Of a DNA stretch of 64,000 nt, positions 32,893 to 42,715 are shown piece after piece. Source of the stretch: Roseococcus suduntuyensis (GTDB lineage Bacteria > Pseudomonadota > Alphaproteobacteria > Acetobacterales > Acetobacteraceae). The stretch spans positions 62,001 to 126,000 of the forward strand of contig NZ_JACIDJ010000006.1 of the NCBI RefSeq assembly GCF_014196305.1, read 5' to 3'. Within the stretch, counting starts at the first letter, position 1; every line of letters begins with the position of its first letter. A program made the position numbers and the translations under genes. Below the pieces are notes generated by a model that saw only the letters and a program-made list of their open reading frames with translations, was not told the origin of the DNA and ran no database searches.

Positions 32893-35277
32893 ATGGCGCA
32901 GAGCGGCATCGGGTCATCGGTTCGGCGGAAGGAGGACCACCGCTTCATCACCGGCCGCGGGAACTACGTGGGCGACATGCAGCGACCGGGCATGGCGCAT
33001 GGGGTGTTCCTGCGCTCACCGCACGCGCATGCCGTGTTGAACGGGCTGGATGTGTCGGCGGCGCTGGCCGCACCCGGCGTGCTGGGCGTGATCACGGGGG
33101 TGGATTTGGCCGCCGCCGGCGTGGGCGGCTTGCCCTGCGGCTGGGGCATTACCGGCAGCGATGGCCTGCCCATGAAGGAGCCGCCGCACCCCGCACTCGC
33201 CATCGGCAAGGTGCGCTACGTGGGCGACGCGGTGGCCTTCGTCGTGGCCGAGACGGCGCACCAGGCGCGCGACGCCGCGGAACTCATCACCGTGGACTAC
33301 TCACCCCTGCCCGCGGCGGTGGACCTGGAAAGCAGCGTCGCCCCCGGCGCGCCGCAGATTTTCGACGATGTCCCGGGCAATTTGTGCTGCGACTGGTCCA
33401 TCGGCGACGCGGCGGCCACCGATGCCGCCTTCGCCCGCGCCGCCCATGTCACGCGCCTCAAGCTGGTGAACAACCGCCTGGTGGGAAACCCGATGGAGCC
33501 GCGCGCCGCCATTGCGGAATATGAACCCACCACGGGACAATATACGCTGTGGACCACCAGCCAGTTCCCGCATGTGGTGCGGCTGCTGATGGGCAATTTC
33601 GTGCTCAACATCCCGCAGCACAAGCTGCGCGTGGTGGCCCCCGATGTGGGCGGCGGCTTCGGCGTGAAGCAGTTCCACTATGCGGAGGAGGCCGTGATCA
33701 CCTTCGCGGCCAAGCGCCTTGGCCGTGCGCTGAAATGGGTTTGCGAGCGCAGCGAGGGGTTCATCAGCGACGCCCATGGCCGCGACCATGTGACCGAGGC
33801 CGCGCTGGCGCTCGACGCCGAGGGGAAGTTCCTCGGCATGAAGGTGCTGACCATAGGCAATATCGGTGGCTACATCTCGACCTTCGGGCCGAATATCCCC
33901 ACCAACCTCTACGCGCCGCTGTTGGCCGGCGTGTACACGACGCCAGCCATCCATTGCCAGGTGAAGGTGGCCTTCACCAACACGGTGCCGGTGGATGCCT
34001 ATCGCGGCGCGGGCCGCCCCGAGGCTACCTTCGTGGTGGAGCGCCTGGTGGACATGGCGGCCATCGAGATGGGCATCGACAAGGCCGAGATCCGCCGCCG
34101 CAACATGATCGCCCGCAGCGCCTTCCCCTACCAGACGCCGGTGATGATGAAGTACGACAGCGGCGACCCCTTGGGCTGCCTCGACCGTGCGTTGGCGCTG
34201 GCAAACTGGGAAGGTTTTCCACAACGCCGGGCTATCGCGAAGCAGCGCGGCAAGCTCCTGGGCGTGGGGCTGTCCACCTATATCGAGGCGTGCGGCCTCG
34301 CACCCTCGCGCATCGCCGGGCAGTTGGGCGCGCGGGGCGGGCTGTATGAGAGTGCCACCGTGCGCGTGCATCCCACTGGCCATGTCACGGTGCTGATCGG
34401 CACCCACAGCCATGGCCAGGGGCACGAGACCACCTTCGCGCAGATCGTGGCGGAAAAGCTGGGCGTGAAGTTCGAGGACATCGACATCGTGTTTGGCGAC
34501 ACCGACCGCGTGCAGTTCGGCATGGGCACCTACGGCTCGCGCTCTCTGGTGGTGGGGGGTGCCGCGCTGGCAAAGGCGTCGGACCGCGTCATCACCAAGG
34601 GCCGCAAGATCGCTGCCCACCTGCTGGAGGCGAGCGAGGTGGACATCGAGTTCTCCGAAGGCCGCTTCACCGTCGCCGGCACCGACCGCGGGAAGTCCTT
34701 CCAGGAGGTGGCGCTGGCCGCCTATGTCCCGCACGACTATCCGCTGGAGACGCTGGATCCCGGGTTGGAGGAACAGGCGTTCCACGACCCGGTGAACTTC
34801 TCCTTCCCTGGCGGCGCGCACGTGGCCGAGGTGGAGATCGACCCTGACACCGGACATATCACGCTGGTGAACTATGTCGGCGTGGATGATGTGGGGACCG
34901 TCATCAACCCGATGATCGTCGAGGGGCAGTTGCATGGCGGCGTGACCCAGGGCATCGGCCAGGCGTTGCTGGAACACTGCGTCTATGACCCGGCGACGGG
35001 GCAGATGCTCAGCGGTTCCTTCCAGGACTACTGCATGCCGCGCGCCGATGACGTGCCGAGCTATGCCATGAAGAACCATCCCGTCCCCTCCACCGACACG
35101 CCCATGGGCGTGAAGGGGTGCGGCGAGGTGGGCTCCATCGGCGCCCCGGCGGCCGTGATCAACGCGGTGGTGGATGCGCTGTCGGACTATGGCATCACGC
35201 ACATCGACATGCCCGCCACGCCCGCGCGCATCTGGCGCGCGATCAAGGCCGCGGAGATGCCGATGGCGGCGGAATGA
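32893..35277 (+). CDS. xanthine dehydrogenase-family molybdopterin-binding subunit (form II CoxL-like)
   Basis: 794 aa. The molybdenum-hydroxylase large subunit: domain 1 from [19 protein letters not shown], MoCo-binding domain with [11 protein letters not shown], active-site loop [13 protein letters not shown] and the catalytic-Glu segment [13 protein letters not shown] near 740. The AYRGAGR loop marks form II, not true CO dehydrogenase, which has AYxCSFR. The medium (FAD) and small (2Fe-2S) subunits normally encoded beside it are absent. GGGAGG precedes the ATG. It probably hydroxylates an N-heterocycle or aldehyde. The stop abuts the convergent isochorismatase-like stop with no gap. Confidence 0.9.
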   Translation: MAQSGIGSSVRRKEDHRFITGRGNYVGDMQRPGMAHGVFLRSPHAHAVLNGLDVSAALAAPGVLGVITGVDLAAAGVGGLPCGWGITGSDGLPMKEPPHPALAIGKVRYVGDAVAFVVAETAHQARDAAELITVDYSPLPAAVDLESSVAPGAPQIFDDVPGNLCCDWSIGDAAATDAAFARAAHVTRLKLVNNRLVGNPMEPRAAIAEYEPTTGQYTLWTTSQFPHVVRLLMGNFVLNIPQHKLRVVAPDVGGGFGVKQFHYAEEAVITFAAKRLGRALKWVCERSEGFISDAHGRDHVTEAALALDAEGKFLGMKVLTIGNIGGYISTFGPNIPTNLYAPLLAGVYTTPAIHCQVKVAFTNTVPVDAYRGAGRPEATFVVERLVDMAAIEMGIDKAEIRRRNMIARSAFPYQTPVMMKYDSGDPLGCLDRALALANWEGFPQRRAIAKQRGKLLGVGLSTYIEACGLAPSRIAGQLGARGGLYESATVRVHPTGHVTVLIGTHSHGQGHETTFAQIVAEKLGVKFEDIDIVFGDTDRVQFGMGTYGSRSLVVGGAALAKASDRVITKGRKIAAHLLEASEVDIEFSEGRFTVAGTDRGKSFQEVALAAYVPHDYPLETLDPGLEEQAFHDPVNFSFPGGAHVAEVEIDPDTGHITLVNYVGVDDVGTVINPMIVEGQLHGGVTQGIGQALLEHCVYDPATGQMLSGSFQDYCMPRADDVPSYAMKNHPVPSTDTPMGVKGCGEVGSIGAPAAVINAVVDALSDYGITHIDMPATPARIWRAIKAAEMPMAAE

Positions 35278-35913
35278 TCAGCGACTGTTGCTGGTGCGCC
35301 ATTCCTCCAGCTTCGCGATCATCGCATCGGCGGTGGTGATGTCGGCATAGCGGCGGCCGACATCCTTGATGTTCTGGTCATGGGCGGCCTGGTCCTGGTC
35401 GCCCACGCAATCCTCTGGCACCTGCACGCGGAAGCCCAGCGAGAAGGCATCGATGATGCTGGCACGCACGCAGCCGGACGTTATGCAGCCGGTGACGATG
35501 ACCGTATCCACCCGCTCCCGCGTCAGGATGGCGCCGGCGGCCGTGCCGAAGAAGATCGATGGCGCCGTCTTGGTCAGCACCACGTCCGGCCCCTCGGCGG
35601 CGATGCGCGGGTCGAGCGCGGTGCCCGCGGTGCCGGCCAGCAGGTCCAGCACGGGCGGCACCTTCCAGTGCGGCGCTCCCTTGGGTCCATCGAAGGCGAT
35701 GACACAGGCGATGATGGGCGCGCCCGCCGCCTTGGCCGCGCGCATTAGGCGCACGGTGTTGTCCAGCGCGCGGTCCACCAGCGGCGCGCCGCCCATGGGG
35801 AAGGCCGGATCGGTGAAGCCCGTCTGGAAATCCACGACCACCAGGCCGGGCTTCTCACCGAAGCCCACCCCCTTCGCGCCATAGCCGCGCGCCGCATAGA
35901 CGTCTTCGCTCAT
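35278..35913 (-). CDS. isochorismatase-family cysteine hydrolase
   Basis: 211 aa from ATG 35913. The catalytic triad of the family is present: D28 in VVVDFQTGF, K115 in VVLTKTAPS and C148 in TGCITSGCVRASI. The sequence resembles N-carbamoylsarcosine amidohydrolase-like members, which cleave C-N bonds of amides or ureides. It is on the opposite strand to its neighbours: convergent with the Mo-hydroxylase gene (stop codons abut as TGATCA) and divergent from hyuA, with 113 bp between starts. Substrate inferred to be an amide intermediate. Confidence 0.9.
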   Translation of the reverse strand: MSEDVYAARGYGAKGVGFGEKPGLVVVDFQTGFTDPAFPMGGAPLVDRALDNTVRLMRAAKAAGAPIIACVIAFDGPKGAPHWKVPPVLDLLAGTAGTALDPRIAAEGPDVVLTKTAPSIFFGTAAGAILTRERVDTVIVTGCITSGCVRASIIDAFSLGFRVQVPEDCVGDQDQAAHDQNIKDVGRRYADITTADAMIAKLEEWRTSNSR

Positions 35914-36026
35914 CCCGTTTTCACCCAATGTCTGAGAGCGTGTGATTCCCACAGGGGACCAGCTTGCCAGCCCCAAGGCCCGATGCACCATCGCGAAAGA
36001 CAGGCATTGGTCCAAAGGAAAGCGGC

Positions 36027-38099
36027 ATGGCGTATCGGATTTCCGTGGATACCGGGGGGACTTTCACCGACATCGTCGTGCTTGATGATGCCGGGACGCT
36101 GCATATCGGCAAATCCCTCACCACGCCCGACCGGATCTTCGAAGGAATGAAGGGTGCGCTTTCGGTGGTTGCCGGTGATCTGGGCATCAGCCTGGGCACG
36201 CTGCTCGCGGAGGCGGCAATCCTGATCTACGGCACCACGCGCGCCACCAATGCCGTGGTGACGAAGCGCACGGCGCGTACGGCCTTCCTGACGACGCGCG
36301 GCTTCCGCGACACGCTGACCCTCAAGGAAGGCGGCAAGCACGGCCCGCACGACTACAGCTACGACTACCCCGATCCCTACATCCCGCGCCGCCTCTCCTT
36401 CGAGATCACGGAGCGCATCAGCGCCGAGGGCGAGGTCGTGATACCCTTCGACGAGGCCCAGGCGCGCCAGGTGATCGAGACGCTGAAGGCGCGGCGCGTG
36501 GAGGCCGTCGCCGTCTCGCTGCTGTGGTCCATCGCCGAGCCCGCGCATGAGCTGCGGCTGGGCGCGCTGCTGGACGAGATGATGCCGGGCGTGCCCTACA
36601 CGCTGTCGCACCAGCTGGTGCCGATCCTGCGCGAATACCGGCGCGCTTCCGCCACCGCCATCGATGCCTCGCTGAAGCCGCTGATGCAGAAGCACCTGGG
36701 CGAGATGGCCTCCGACCTGCGCGGGGCGGGCTTCACCGGCGACCTGCTGGTCAGCACCTCCGTGGGCGGTTGCCAAGCCGTGGAGGAACTGATCGCGCGG
36801 CCCATCCACACGCTGAAATCGGGCCCGGCCATGGCGCCCGTGGCGGGACGCGCCGCCTGCGCGGTGGAGCGTCTGGGCGGCAACGCCATCGTCTGCGACA
36901 CCGGCGGAACCACCTTCGACGTAGGCCTGGTGCGCGATGGCGGGCTTGTCTACACGCGCGACGCTTGGCTCGGGCAGCGCTGGCTGGGCGACATCATCGG
37001 CACCTCCACAGTGGATGTGCGGTCCATCGGCGCGGGCGGTGGTTCCATCGCCTGGCTTGATGCGGGCGGGTTGCTGCGGGTGGGGCCGCAATCAGCCGGC
37101 TCCACGCCCGGGCCGGCCTGCTATGGGCGCGGCGGCGACCAGCCCACCGTGTCCGATGCGGCGCTTTTCCTGGGCTACATCGACCCTGCCTACTTCAACG
37201 GCGGACGGCTGACGCTGGACGCGGACGCGGCGGCCCGCGTCATCACGCGGCTCGCGGGCGAAATCGGCCGCACACCGGACCAGACGGCGGCCGCCATCAT
37301 GACCATCGCGAACGAGCTGATGATCAAGGCCATCGGCGAAATCACGGTGAACGAAGGCCTGAACCCGCGCGAGAGTGTGGTCGTGGCGGGCGGCGGCGCC
37401 GCGGGCTTCAACATCATGCCCATCGCGCAGGAACTGGGTTGTGCGACGGTGGTGCTGCCGCGCCTGGCCTCGGCGCTGTCGGCCTGCGGCATGCAGTACA
37501 GTGCCATCGTCTTCGAGGCGACGCGCAGCCGCTTGACCGACAGCACGGGCTTCGACATTGCCGGCGTGAACCGCGCGCTGGAGGAGATCGAGGCGGAACT
37601 CGCCGCCTTCCGCCGCGGCCTGCAGGGCGCGGATGGCGCGGAAGCCAGCGTCGAGCTCGTGGTCGAGGCCCGCTACCGCGCGCAGGTCTGGGAACTGGAC
37701 ACGCGCCTGCCCGTCACCCGCATCGCCGAGGCCGATGTCGCCGGCCTCGCCGAGGCCTTCCACCAGGCGCATGAGCGCGTCTACGCCGTGCGCGACGAAG
37801 GCAGCCCGGTGGAATTCGTGAACTGGAAGGGGCGCATTTCCATCAGCCTCTTTGCGCCGCCACCGCCGCCCGACGTCGTGGCGACGCCGCACAGGCCCGA
37901 ACCCGCCACCCAGCGCCCCTGCTACTTCACCGAGACGGGGCGCGCCCCCACGCCCATCTTCCGGGGTGCCACGCTGCAACCTGGCGCGCAGATCGCGGGG
38001 CCGGCCATCATCGAGGAACCGACCACCACCATCGTGGTCTATCCCGGCCTGTCGGCGGAGCTTTCCGCCGCCGGCAACTACATCCTGCATTGCGCGTGA
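36027..38099 (+). CDS. hyuA: hydantoinase/oxoprolinase subunit A
   Basis: 690 aa. N-terminal Hydant_A_N with the ATP-binding IDTGGTFTDIV-like start (VDTGGTFTDIVVL), TRATNAVVTKR and the second actin-like phosphate loop CDTGGTTFDVGLV near 290. It acts with HyuB in ATP-dependent opening of hydantoin, oxoproline or N-methylhydantoin rings, or as an acetone-carboxylase-type complex. ATG 36027 follows AAAGGAA. hyuB comes 10 bp downstream. Confidence 0.93.
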   Translation: MAYRISVDTGGTFTDIVVLDDAGTLHIGKSLTTPDRIFEGMKGALSVVAGDLGISLGTLLAEAAILIYGTTRATNAVVTKRTARTAFLTTRGFRDTLTLKEGGKHGPHDYSYDYPDPYIPRRLSFEITERISAEGEVVIPFDEAQARQVIETLKARRVEAVAVSLLWSIAEPAHELRLGALLDEMMPGVPYTLSHQLVPILREYRRASATAIDASLKPLMQKHLGEMASDLRGAGFTGDLLVSTSVGGCQAVEELIARPIHTLKSGPAMAPVAGRAACAVERLGGNAIVCDTGGTTFDVGLVRDGGLVYTRDAWLGQRWLGDIIGTSTVDVRSIGAGGGSIAWLDAGGLLRVGPQSAGSTPGPACYGRGGDQPTVSDAALFLGYIDPAYFNGGRLTLDADAAARVITRLAGEIGRTPDQTAAAIMTIANELMIKAIGEITVNEGLNPRESVVVAGGGAAGFNIMPIAQELGCATVVLPRLASALSACGMQYSAIVFEATRSRLTDSTGFDIAGVNRALEEIEAELAAFRRGLQGADGAEASVELVVEARYRAQVWELDTRLPVTRIAEADVAGLAEAFHQAHERVYAVRDEGSPVEFVNWKGRISISLFAPPPPPDVVATPHRPEPATQRPCYFTETGRAPTPIFRGATLQPGAQIAGPAIIEEPTTTIVVYPGLSAELSAAGNYILHCA

Positions 38100-38109
38100 G
38101 GAGGAACCG

Positions 38110-39879
38110 ATGATGGACCCCGTCCTGCTCTCCGTCATGGCCAACCGCCTCGACGGCATCGTGCGCGAAATGACGAACACGCTGCTGCGCGCCGCGCGTT
38201 CGGCCGTGATTTCCTCCGCGCGGGATTTCTCCTGCTGCCTGGTCACGGGCGATGACCAGCTGCTGGCGCCGGCCGAAGGCCTGCCCGTGCACATCTTCGG
38301 CTGCCACATCCAAACGGCCAACATGCGCCGCTATCATGCGGGCGACATCCGGCGCGGCGATGCCTACCTCGACAACGACCCTTACGGCGGCAACACCCAC
38401 CCGGCCGACCACACCTTCATGGTGCCCATCTTCTTCGAGGGCGAGCACCTCTTCACCTCCGTGGCGAAGTGCCACATGGCGGATATCGGCAACTCCATTC
38501 CGTCGAGCTATTTCGTGCTGGCGCGCGATGTGTACCACGAGGGTGCGCTGGTCTTCCCGGGCGTGCGCATCCAGCGCGATTTCAAGAACATCGAGGACAT
38601 CGTGCGGATGTGCCGGGCGCGCATCCGCGTGCCGGACCAATGGTATGGCGACTACCTGGCGGGCCTCGGTTCCGCGCGCGTGGCCGAGCGCCGGCTGGAG
38701 GAGTTCTGCGCGAAATACGGCGTGGCCACCGTGAAGAATTTCATGGCCGAATGGTTTGACTACTCCGAGCGTCGCATGGTCGAGAATATCCGCCGCATGC
38801 CGCGCGCGAAGCTGGTGAACAAGGGAAGGTCGGACCCGCTGGAGGGTATCCTTCCAGGGGGCCTGGAACTCACGGTCAAGATCGAGATCGACCCCGACGT
38901 GGCGATGATCCATGTGGACCTTTCCGACAACCCACCCTGCGTGGATGTGGGGCTGAACACCTCGCTGGGTGCGGCGACCTCCGCCGTGGTCGGCGCCATC
39001 TTCAACGCGCTGGACAAGGATCTCCCCCGAAACGCCGGCAGCTTCCGGCGGCTGACGTTCAAGTATGCGGAAGAGAGCGTGGTGGCCGCGCCGAGATTCC
39101 CGCACTCCTGTTCGATGGGCACCACCAACGTGTCCGAGCGGCTGGTGAACATCACCCAATCCGCCTTCGCGCAGCTTGGTGACGGGCATGGGCTGAGCGA
39201 GGGCGGCACCGGCCTCGGCGCCGGCATGGCGGTGATTTCCGGCAAGGATCATCGCCGTGGCGACGCGCCCTTCGTGAACCGGATGATGCTTTCCACCAAT
39301 GGCGGCCCGGCCTCTCCGGTGGCCGATGGCTGGGTGAACTACGCCATCCCGGTCATCGCCGGCCTCATGTACCGCGACAGCGTGGAGGTGGACGAACTCA
39401 AGCACCCCATCCGCGTAAACAGCCTCGAGATCGTGCCGGACAGCTCCGGCGCGGGGCGGCATCGCGGCGCGCCGGCGCAGCAGATCGAGCTGGCGGCCAC
39501 GGGAAATCCCGTCACCGCCGTCATTTCCTGCGACGGGCAGCACGCGCCGCCGCGCGGCGTGGTGGGCGGGCATGACGGCACCGCCGGCAAGACCTGGCTC
39601 TTGGGCGAGAATGGCGATGCTGCGCGCCTGCCCAATGTGGTGCAGGTCGCGCTGCAGAAGGGCCAGGCGCTGCGCGGCCGCGACAGTTCGGGCGGCGGCT
39701 ATGGCAATCCGCTGGACCGCGGCCTGGACCGCGTGCTGCACGATGTGCTGGAGGGCTGGGAGAGCCGCGAGAAGGCGCGCGACGTCTATGGCGTGGTGTT
39801 CACCGGCGAGATCGAGGATGAGACGCTCGCCGTGGACATCGCCGCCACCGAGGCGCGCCGCGCGGAGCTGCGCGCATGA
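38110..39879 (+). CDS. hyuB: hydantoinase/oxoprolinase subunit B
   Basis: 589 aa. HydantoinaseB fold: MMDPVLLSVMANRLDGIVRE at the N-terminus, SSARDFSCCLVTGDDQLLA, DAYLDNDPYGGNTHPADHTF and KCHMADIGNSIPSS with candidate metal ligands. The start is ATG 38110 just after GAGGAGGAA; a second ATG follows at once. It ends in an ATGA overlap with the amidase. The exact substrate cannot be read from sequence. Confidence 0.93.
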   Translation: MMDPVLLSVMANRLDGIVREMTNTLLRAARSAVISSARDFSCCLVTGDDQLLAPAEGLPVHIFGCHIQTANMRRYHAGDIRRGDAYLDNDPYGGNTHPADHTFMVPIFFEGEHLFTSVAKCHMADIGNSIPSSYFVLARDVYHEGALVFPGVRIQRDFKNIEDIVRMCRARIRVPDQWYGDYLAGLGSARVAERRLEEFCAKYGVATVKNFMAEWFDYSERRMVENIRRMPRAKLVNKGRSDPLEGILPGGLELTVKIEIDPDVAMIHVDLSDNPPCVDVGLNTSLGAATSAVVGAIFNALDKDLPRNAGSFRRLTFKYAEESVVAAPRFPHSCSMGTTNVSERLVNITQSAFAQLGDGHGLSEGGTGLGAGMAVISGKDHRRGDAPFVNRMMLSTNGGPASPVADGWVNYAIPVIAGLMYRDSVEVDELKHPIRVNSLEIVPDSSGAGRHRGAPAQQIELAATGNPVTAVISCDGQHAPPRGVVGGHDGTAGKTWLLGENGDAARLPNVVQVALQKGQALRGRDSSGGGYGNPLDRGLDRVLHDVLEGWESREKARDVYGVVFTGEIEDETLAVDIAATEARRAELRA

Positions 39880-41162
39880 ACAAGCTGGTTCAGGACCCTG
39901 GCCGGGTGCGCGACCTCGGCGCCGCCATGGCGCGCGGCGAACTGACCTCCGAGGCGCTGGTGCAGCGCTGCCTGGACCGCATCGCCGCCGTGGATGGCGA
40001 GGTGCAGGCCTGGCTGCATGTGCTGGCCGAGGACGCGCTGGCCCAGGCCCGCGCGCTCGACCGCGAAACCACGAAGCGCGGCCCGCTGCACGGCATTCCC
40101 ATCGCGGTGAAGGATGTGATCGACGTGCGTGGCCTGCCCACCCGCGCCAACAGCCTCTCCCGCGCCAATGCGCCGCCCGCCACGGCGGATGCCACCGTGG
40201 TGGCCCACCTCCGCGCGGCGGGCGCCGTGGTGCTGGGCAAGGTGCACACCACCGAATACGCCTATTTCGCGCCCGTCCCGCCCACCAGGAATCCATGGGA
40301 TCCGGCGCGCACGCCGGGCGGCTCCTCGGCCGGATCGGGCGCCGCGGTGGCATCCGGCATGGTGCCGCTGGCGCTGGGCACGCAGACGGCGGGCAGTGTG
40401 AACCGGCCCGCCGCCTATACCGGCACGGGGGCGTTCAAGCCCTCCACGCTGTCCGTCGGCGGCGTGGGGGTGGTGCCCCTGGCGCCGAGCTTCGACACCA
40501 TGGGCGCCTTCGGCCAGACGGCACAGGACGCGGCCTTCCTTGCGGCTGGCTTCGCCGCGGATCATCTCGGCCTGCTGGGCGCGCGGCCCACCCGCCCGCG
40601 CGTCGTGGTGCTGCGCGACGACATGCTGGCCCGCATGACGGCCTTGGGCACGGCGGCCCGCGTGGACGCGTTTGCCGCCACGCTGAAATCAGCGGGGCTG
40701 GAGGTGGTGGAGGCCCGGACGCCTGTCCCGCTGGAGGCCATACTCCTCGCCCACCGCCAGGTCCTGCTGGCCGAGGCCGGACGCACCCATGCGCGGCTGC
40801 CGATGGACCGCATTTCGCCACGTCTCGCCGCGGACATCGCCACCGGCCTGGCGATGAGCGATTCCGAGTACCACGCCGCCCTTCGTGACCTGGCGCGGAT
40901 GCGGCGCGCCTTCTGGGCCGCCTTCGGCGACGACGACGCGCTGCTGATGCCCGCCGCGCCGGATGTCGCGCCCGCCGATGGCACCACCGGCGACCCCTCT
41001 TTCGTCATCCCCACCACGGCGCTTGGCGGGCCCGTCGCGAGCCTGCGCGCGGGGCTCGATGCCGGCATGCCGGTTGGAGCGCTGCTCTTCGCCGCCCCGG
41101 GCCACGATGCGCGGCTCGCCGGCTTCCTGTTCTCCGACCTCGCCACCGAACTGGACCTGTAG
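39876..41162 (+). CDS. amidase-signature family hydrolase
   Basis: 428 aa. The Ser-cisSer-Lys triad is intact: Lys in GIPIAVKDVIDV near residue 78, and the glycine/serine stretch PGGSSAGSGAAVASG at about 148-162 with the cis-Ser and nucleophile Ser. The family hydrolyses amides such as carbamoyl compounds, allophanate or glutamyl-tRNA. Slightly short for GatA and without gatB/gatC here, so a catabolic amidase is favoured. Translationally coupled to hyuB and followed by the dioxygenase after 10 bp. Confidence 0.9.
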   Translation: MNKLVQDPGRVRDLGAAMARGELTSEALVQRCLDRIAAVDGEVQAWLHVLAEDALAQARALDRETTKRGPLHGIPIAVKDVIDVRGLPTRANSLSRANAPPATADATVVAHLRAAGAVVLGKVHTTEYAYFAPVPPTRNPWDPARTPGGSSAGSGAAVASGMVPLALGTQTAGSVNRPAAYTGTGAFKPSTLSVGGVGVVPLAPSFDTMGAFGQTAQDAAFLAAGFAADHLGLLGARPTRPRVVVLRDDMLARMTALGTAARVDAFAATLKSAGLEVVEARTPVPLEAILLAHRQVLLAEAGRTHARLPMDRISPRLAADIATGLAMSDSEYHAALRDLARMRRAFWAAFGDDDALLMPAAPDVAPADGTTGDPSFVIPTTALGGPVASLRAGLDAGMPVGALLFAAPGHDARLAGFLFSDLATELDL

Positions 41163-41172
41163 GGAGACTGCC

Positions 41173-42156
41173 ATGCTGCTGAACGTCCCCGTCATCAACG
41201 TCGCGCCCTTCCACGGCGGTGACCCCGCCACGAAGCGCGCCATCGCGGCCGAGGTGGGCCGCGCCATCCATGACATCGGCTTTCTCGTCATCACGGGCCA
41301 TGGCGTGGATCCGGGGTTGATCGCGAAGGTGCAGGCCGCGTCCAACGCCTTCTTCGACCTGGACGCGGCGGAGAAGAACCGCGTTCTGCGCCCGGCACCG
41401 GACGTCACGCGCGGCTACATCCCGCTGGAGGCCGAGAGCGTGGGCCGCAGCCAGGGCGTGGACGTCCCGGGCGACCTGAACGAGAGCCTGATGATCGGCC
41501 CGGTGGATGTGCCGGACACCGCGTATTTCCACGGCCCCGCCGCGGGCAAGCACTTCCACCCGAACCTCTGGCCCGAGAACCCGCCCGAACTGCGCGCCCT
41601 GTATGAGGAATACTTCCGCGCGATGGGCGCGCTGGCCGAGGACCTCATGGCCATGTTCGCGCTCGCGCTGGACCTGGAAGAGGATTTCTTCGCCGCCAAG
41701 ATCAACCACCACATCAGCCGCCTGCGCGTGCGCAACTATCCCGCGCCGAAGGTGCCGCCAAAGCCCGGCCAGTTGCGAGCGGGCGCCCACGCCGACTATG
41801 GCTCCCTCACCATCCTGCGCGCCGAGGACAAGCCGGGCGGCCTGCAGGTGCTGAACCGCGCGCAAGAATGGGTGGACGTGCCCATCGCGCCCGACAGCTA
41901 CATCGTCAACATCGGCGAGTTGATGGCACGCTGGACCAATGGCCAATGGAAGGCGACACTGCACCGCGTGGTGAACCCGCCAGCAGAACTCGTGGCGGGC
42001 AGCCGGCGCCTTTCGCTCGTCTTCTTCCACAACCCGAACTACGACGCGCCGGTGGCGGCCCTGCCCGGCACCGTGCCCGAGGGCGAGGCGCCGAACTTCG
42101 CGCCCACCACCTCGGGCGAGCACCTGCGCGCACAGTTCGTGCGCACGCAGGTGTGA
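41173..42156 (+). CDS. isopenicillin N synthase-family Fe(II)/2-oxoglutarate dioxygenase
   Basis: 327 aa. N-terminal DIOX_N domain (VPVINVAPFHGGD, IGFLVITGHGV) and the C-terminal 2OG-Fe(II) double-stranded helix with iron ligands H-x-D in AHADYGSLTIL (near 206/208) and the distal His in ATLHRVVNP (near 263), followed by RRLSLVFF carrying the Arg-x-Ser co-substrate site. ATG 41173 follows AGGGAG. It probably hydroxylates or oxidatively cleaves an intermediate of the same pathway; last gene of the hyu unit. Confidence 0.9.
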   Translation: MLLNVPVINVAPFHGGDPATKRAIAAEVGRAIHDIGFLVITGHGVDPGLIAKVQAASNAFFDLDAAEKNRVLRPAPDVTRGYIPLEAESVGRSQGVDVPGDLNESLMIGPVDVPDTAYFHGPAAGKHFHPNLWPENPPELRALYEEYFRAMGALAEDLMAMFALALDLEEDFFAAKINHHISRLRVRNYPAPKVPPKPGQLRAGAHADYGSLTILRAEDKPGGLQVLNRAQEWVDVPIAPDSYIVNIGELMARWTNGQWKATLHRVVNPPAELVAGSRRLSLVFFHNPNYDAPVAALPGTVPEGEAPNFAPTTSGEHLRAQFVRTQV

Positions 42157-42715
42157 GGGGCAGGGGTCGCTGACGGAGACCGGCGCCGCCACCGGCTCGT
42201 GGCGCGAGGGCCCTGGGTGACGGCAGATCACGGTTCTGCTCACGCATGGAGGTTTCGACTGCCAAGTGCTCGCAGCGCATCCTCCGACGAAAACCGCCTT
42301 CCGCGGTTCGCCGGAAGATGCCGTTAAGATCTACGGGCGCTCCTGAAAGCGTGGGCAAGGATTTGGGCGAGGATAGAGATCGGTTCCGGCTTCCAGCGTT
42401 GGCGGCGGTGAGGGGCTGAGGACGGGAGCTTGGGGGGCCTGCCGGAACCGGACACGCCGGGGGCGACGTCGGCGCGCATTGTGCGGAGAATGTTTGACGT
42501 CAGGTCCTTTCGCCTGGCCACGTTTCTCCGCCGCATCACCAGATCGTGGTTCGAGTGACAGGTATCTGTCTCCCCTCGGGCCGTCACGCGCGGTTAAGGC
42601 GCTGATGTTCCACGCTTCCCCCAAAAACATCCGTATCAGCCCGTGAAATCCGATCTCCACGCGCCACCCGGGCCGCCCTCCGGCGTTGGCTTCGCAGGTA
42701 AGGCAGGGGTTCGGC
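42157..42715. other. 559-bp region without a recognisable gene
   Basis: Short frames on both strands show no domain or family resemblance. An imperfect hairpin at 42283-42315 (inner stem AACCGC/GCGGTT, outer arms TCCGACGA/TCGCCGGA with one mismatch and a two-base bulge) lies about 127 bp after the dioxygenase stop and could be a processing or termination structure for the hyu operon. The remainder presumably holds the promoter of the YihY-family gene; I see no convincing -35/-10 pair. Confidence 0.6.

Noticed and set aside
32893-35277. Aerobic carbon monoxide dehydrogenase
   Set aside because: The active-site loop is AYRGAGR (form II), not the AYxCSFR of true CO dehydrogenase, and coxM/coxS are missing.
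42324-42587. 87-codon minus-strand frame in the gap before the YihY-family gene
   Set aside because: No recognisable family and no convincing start signal; treated as intergenic.
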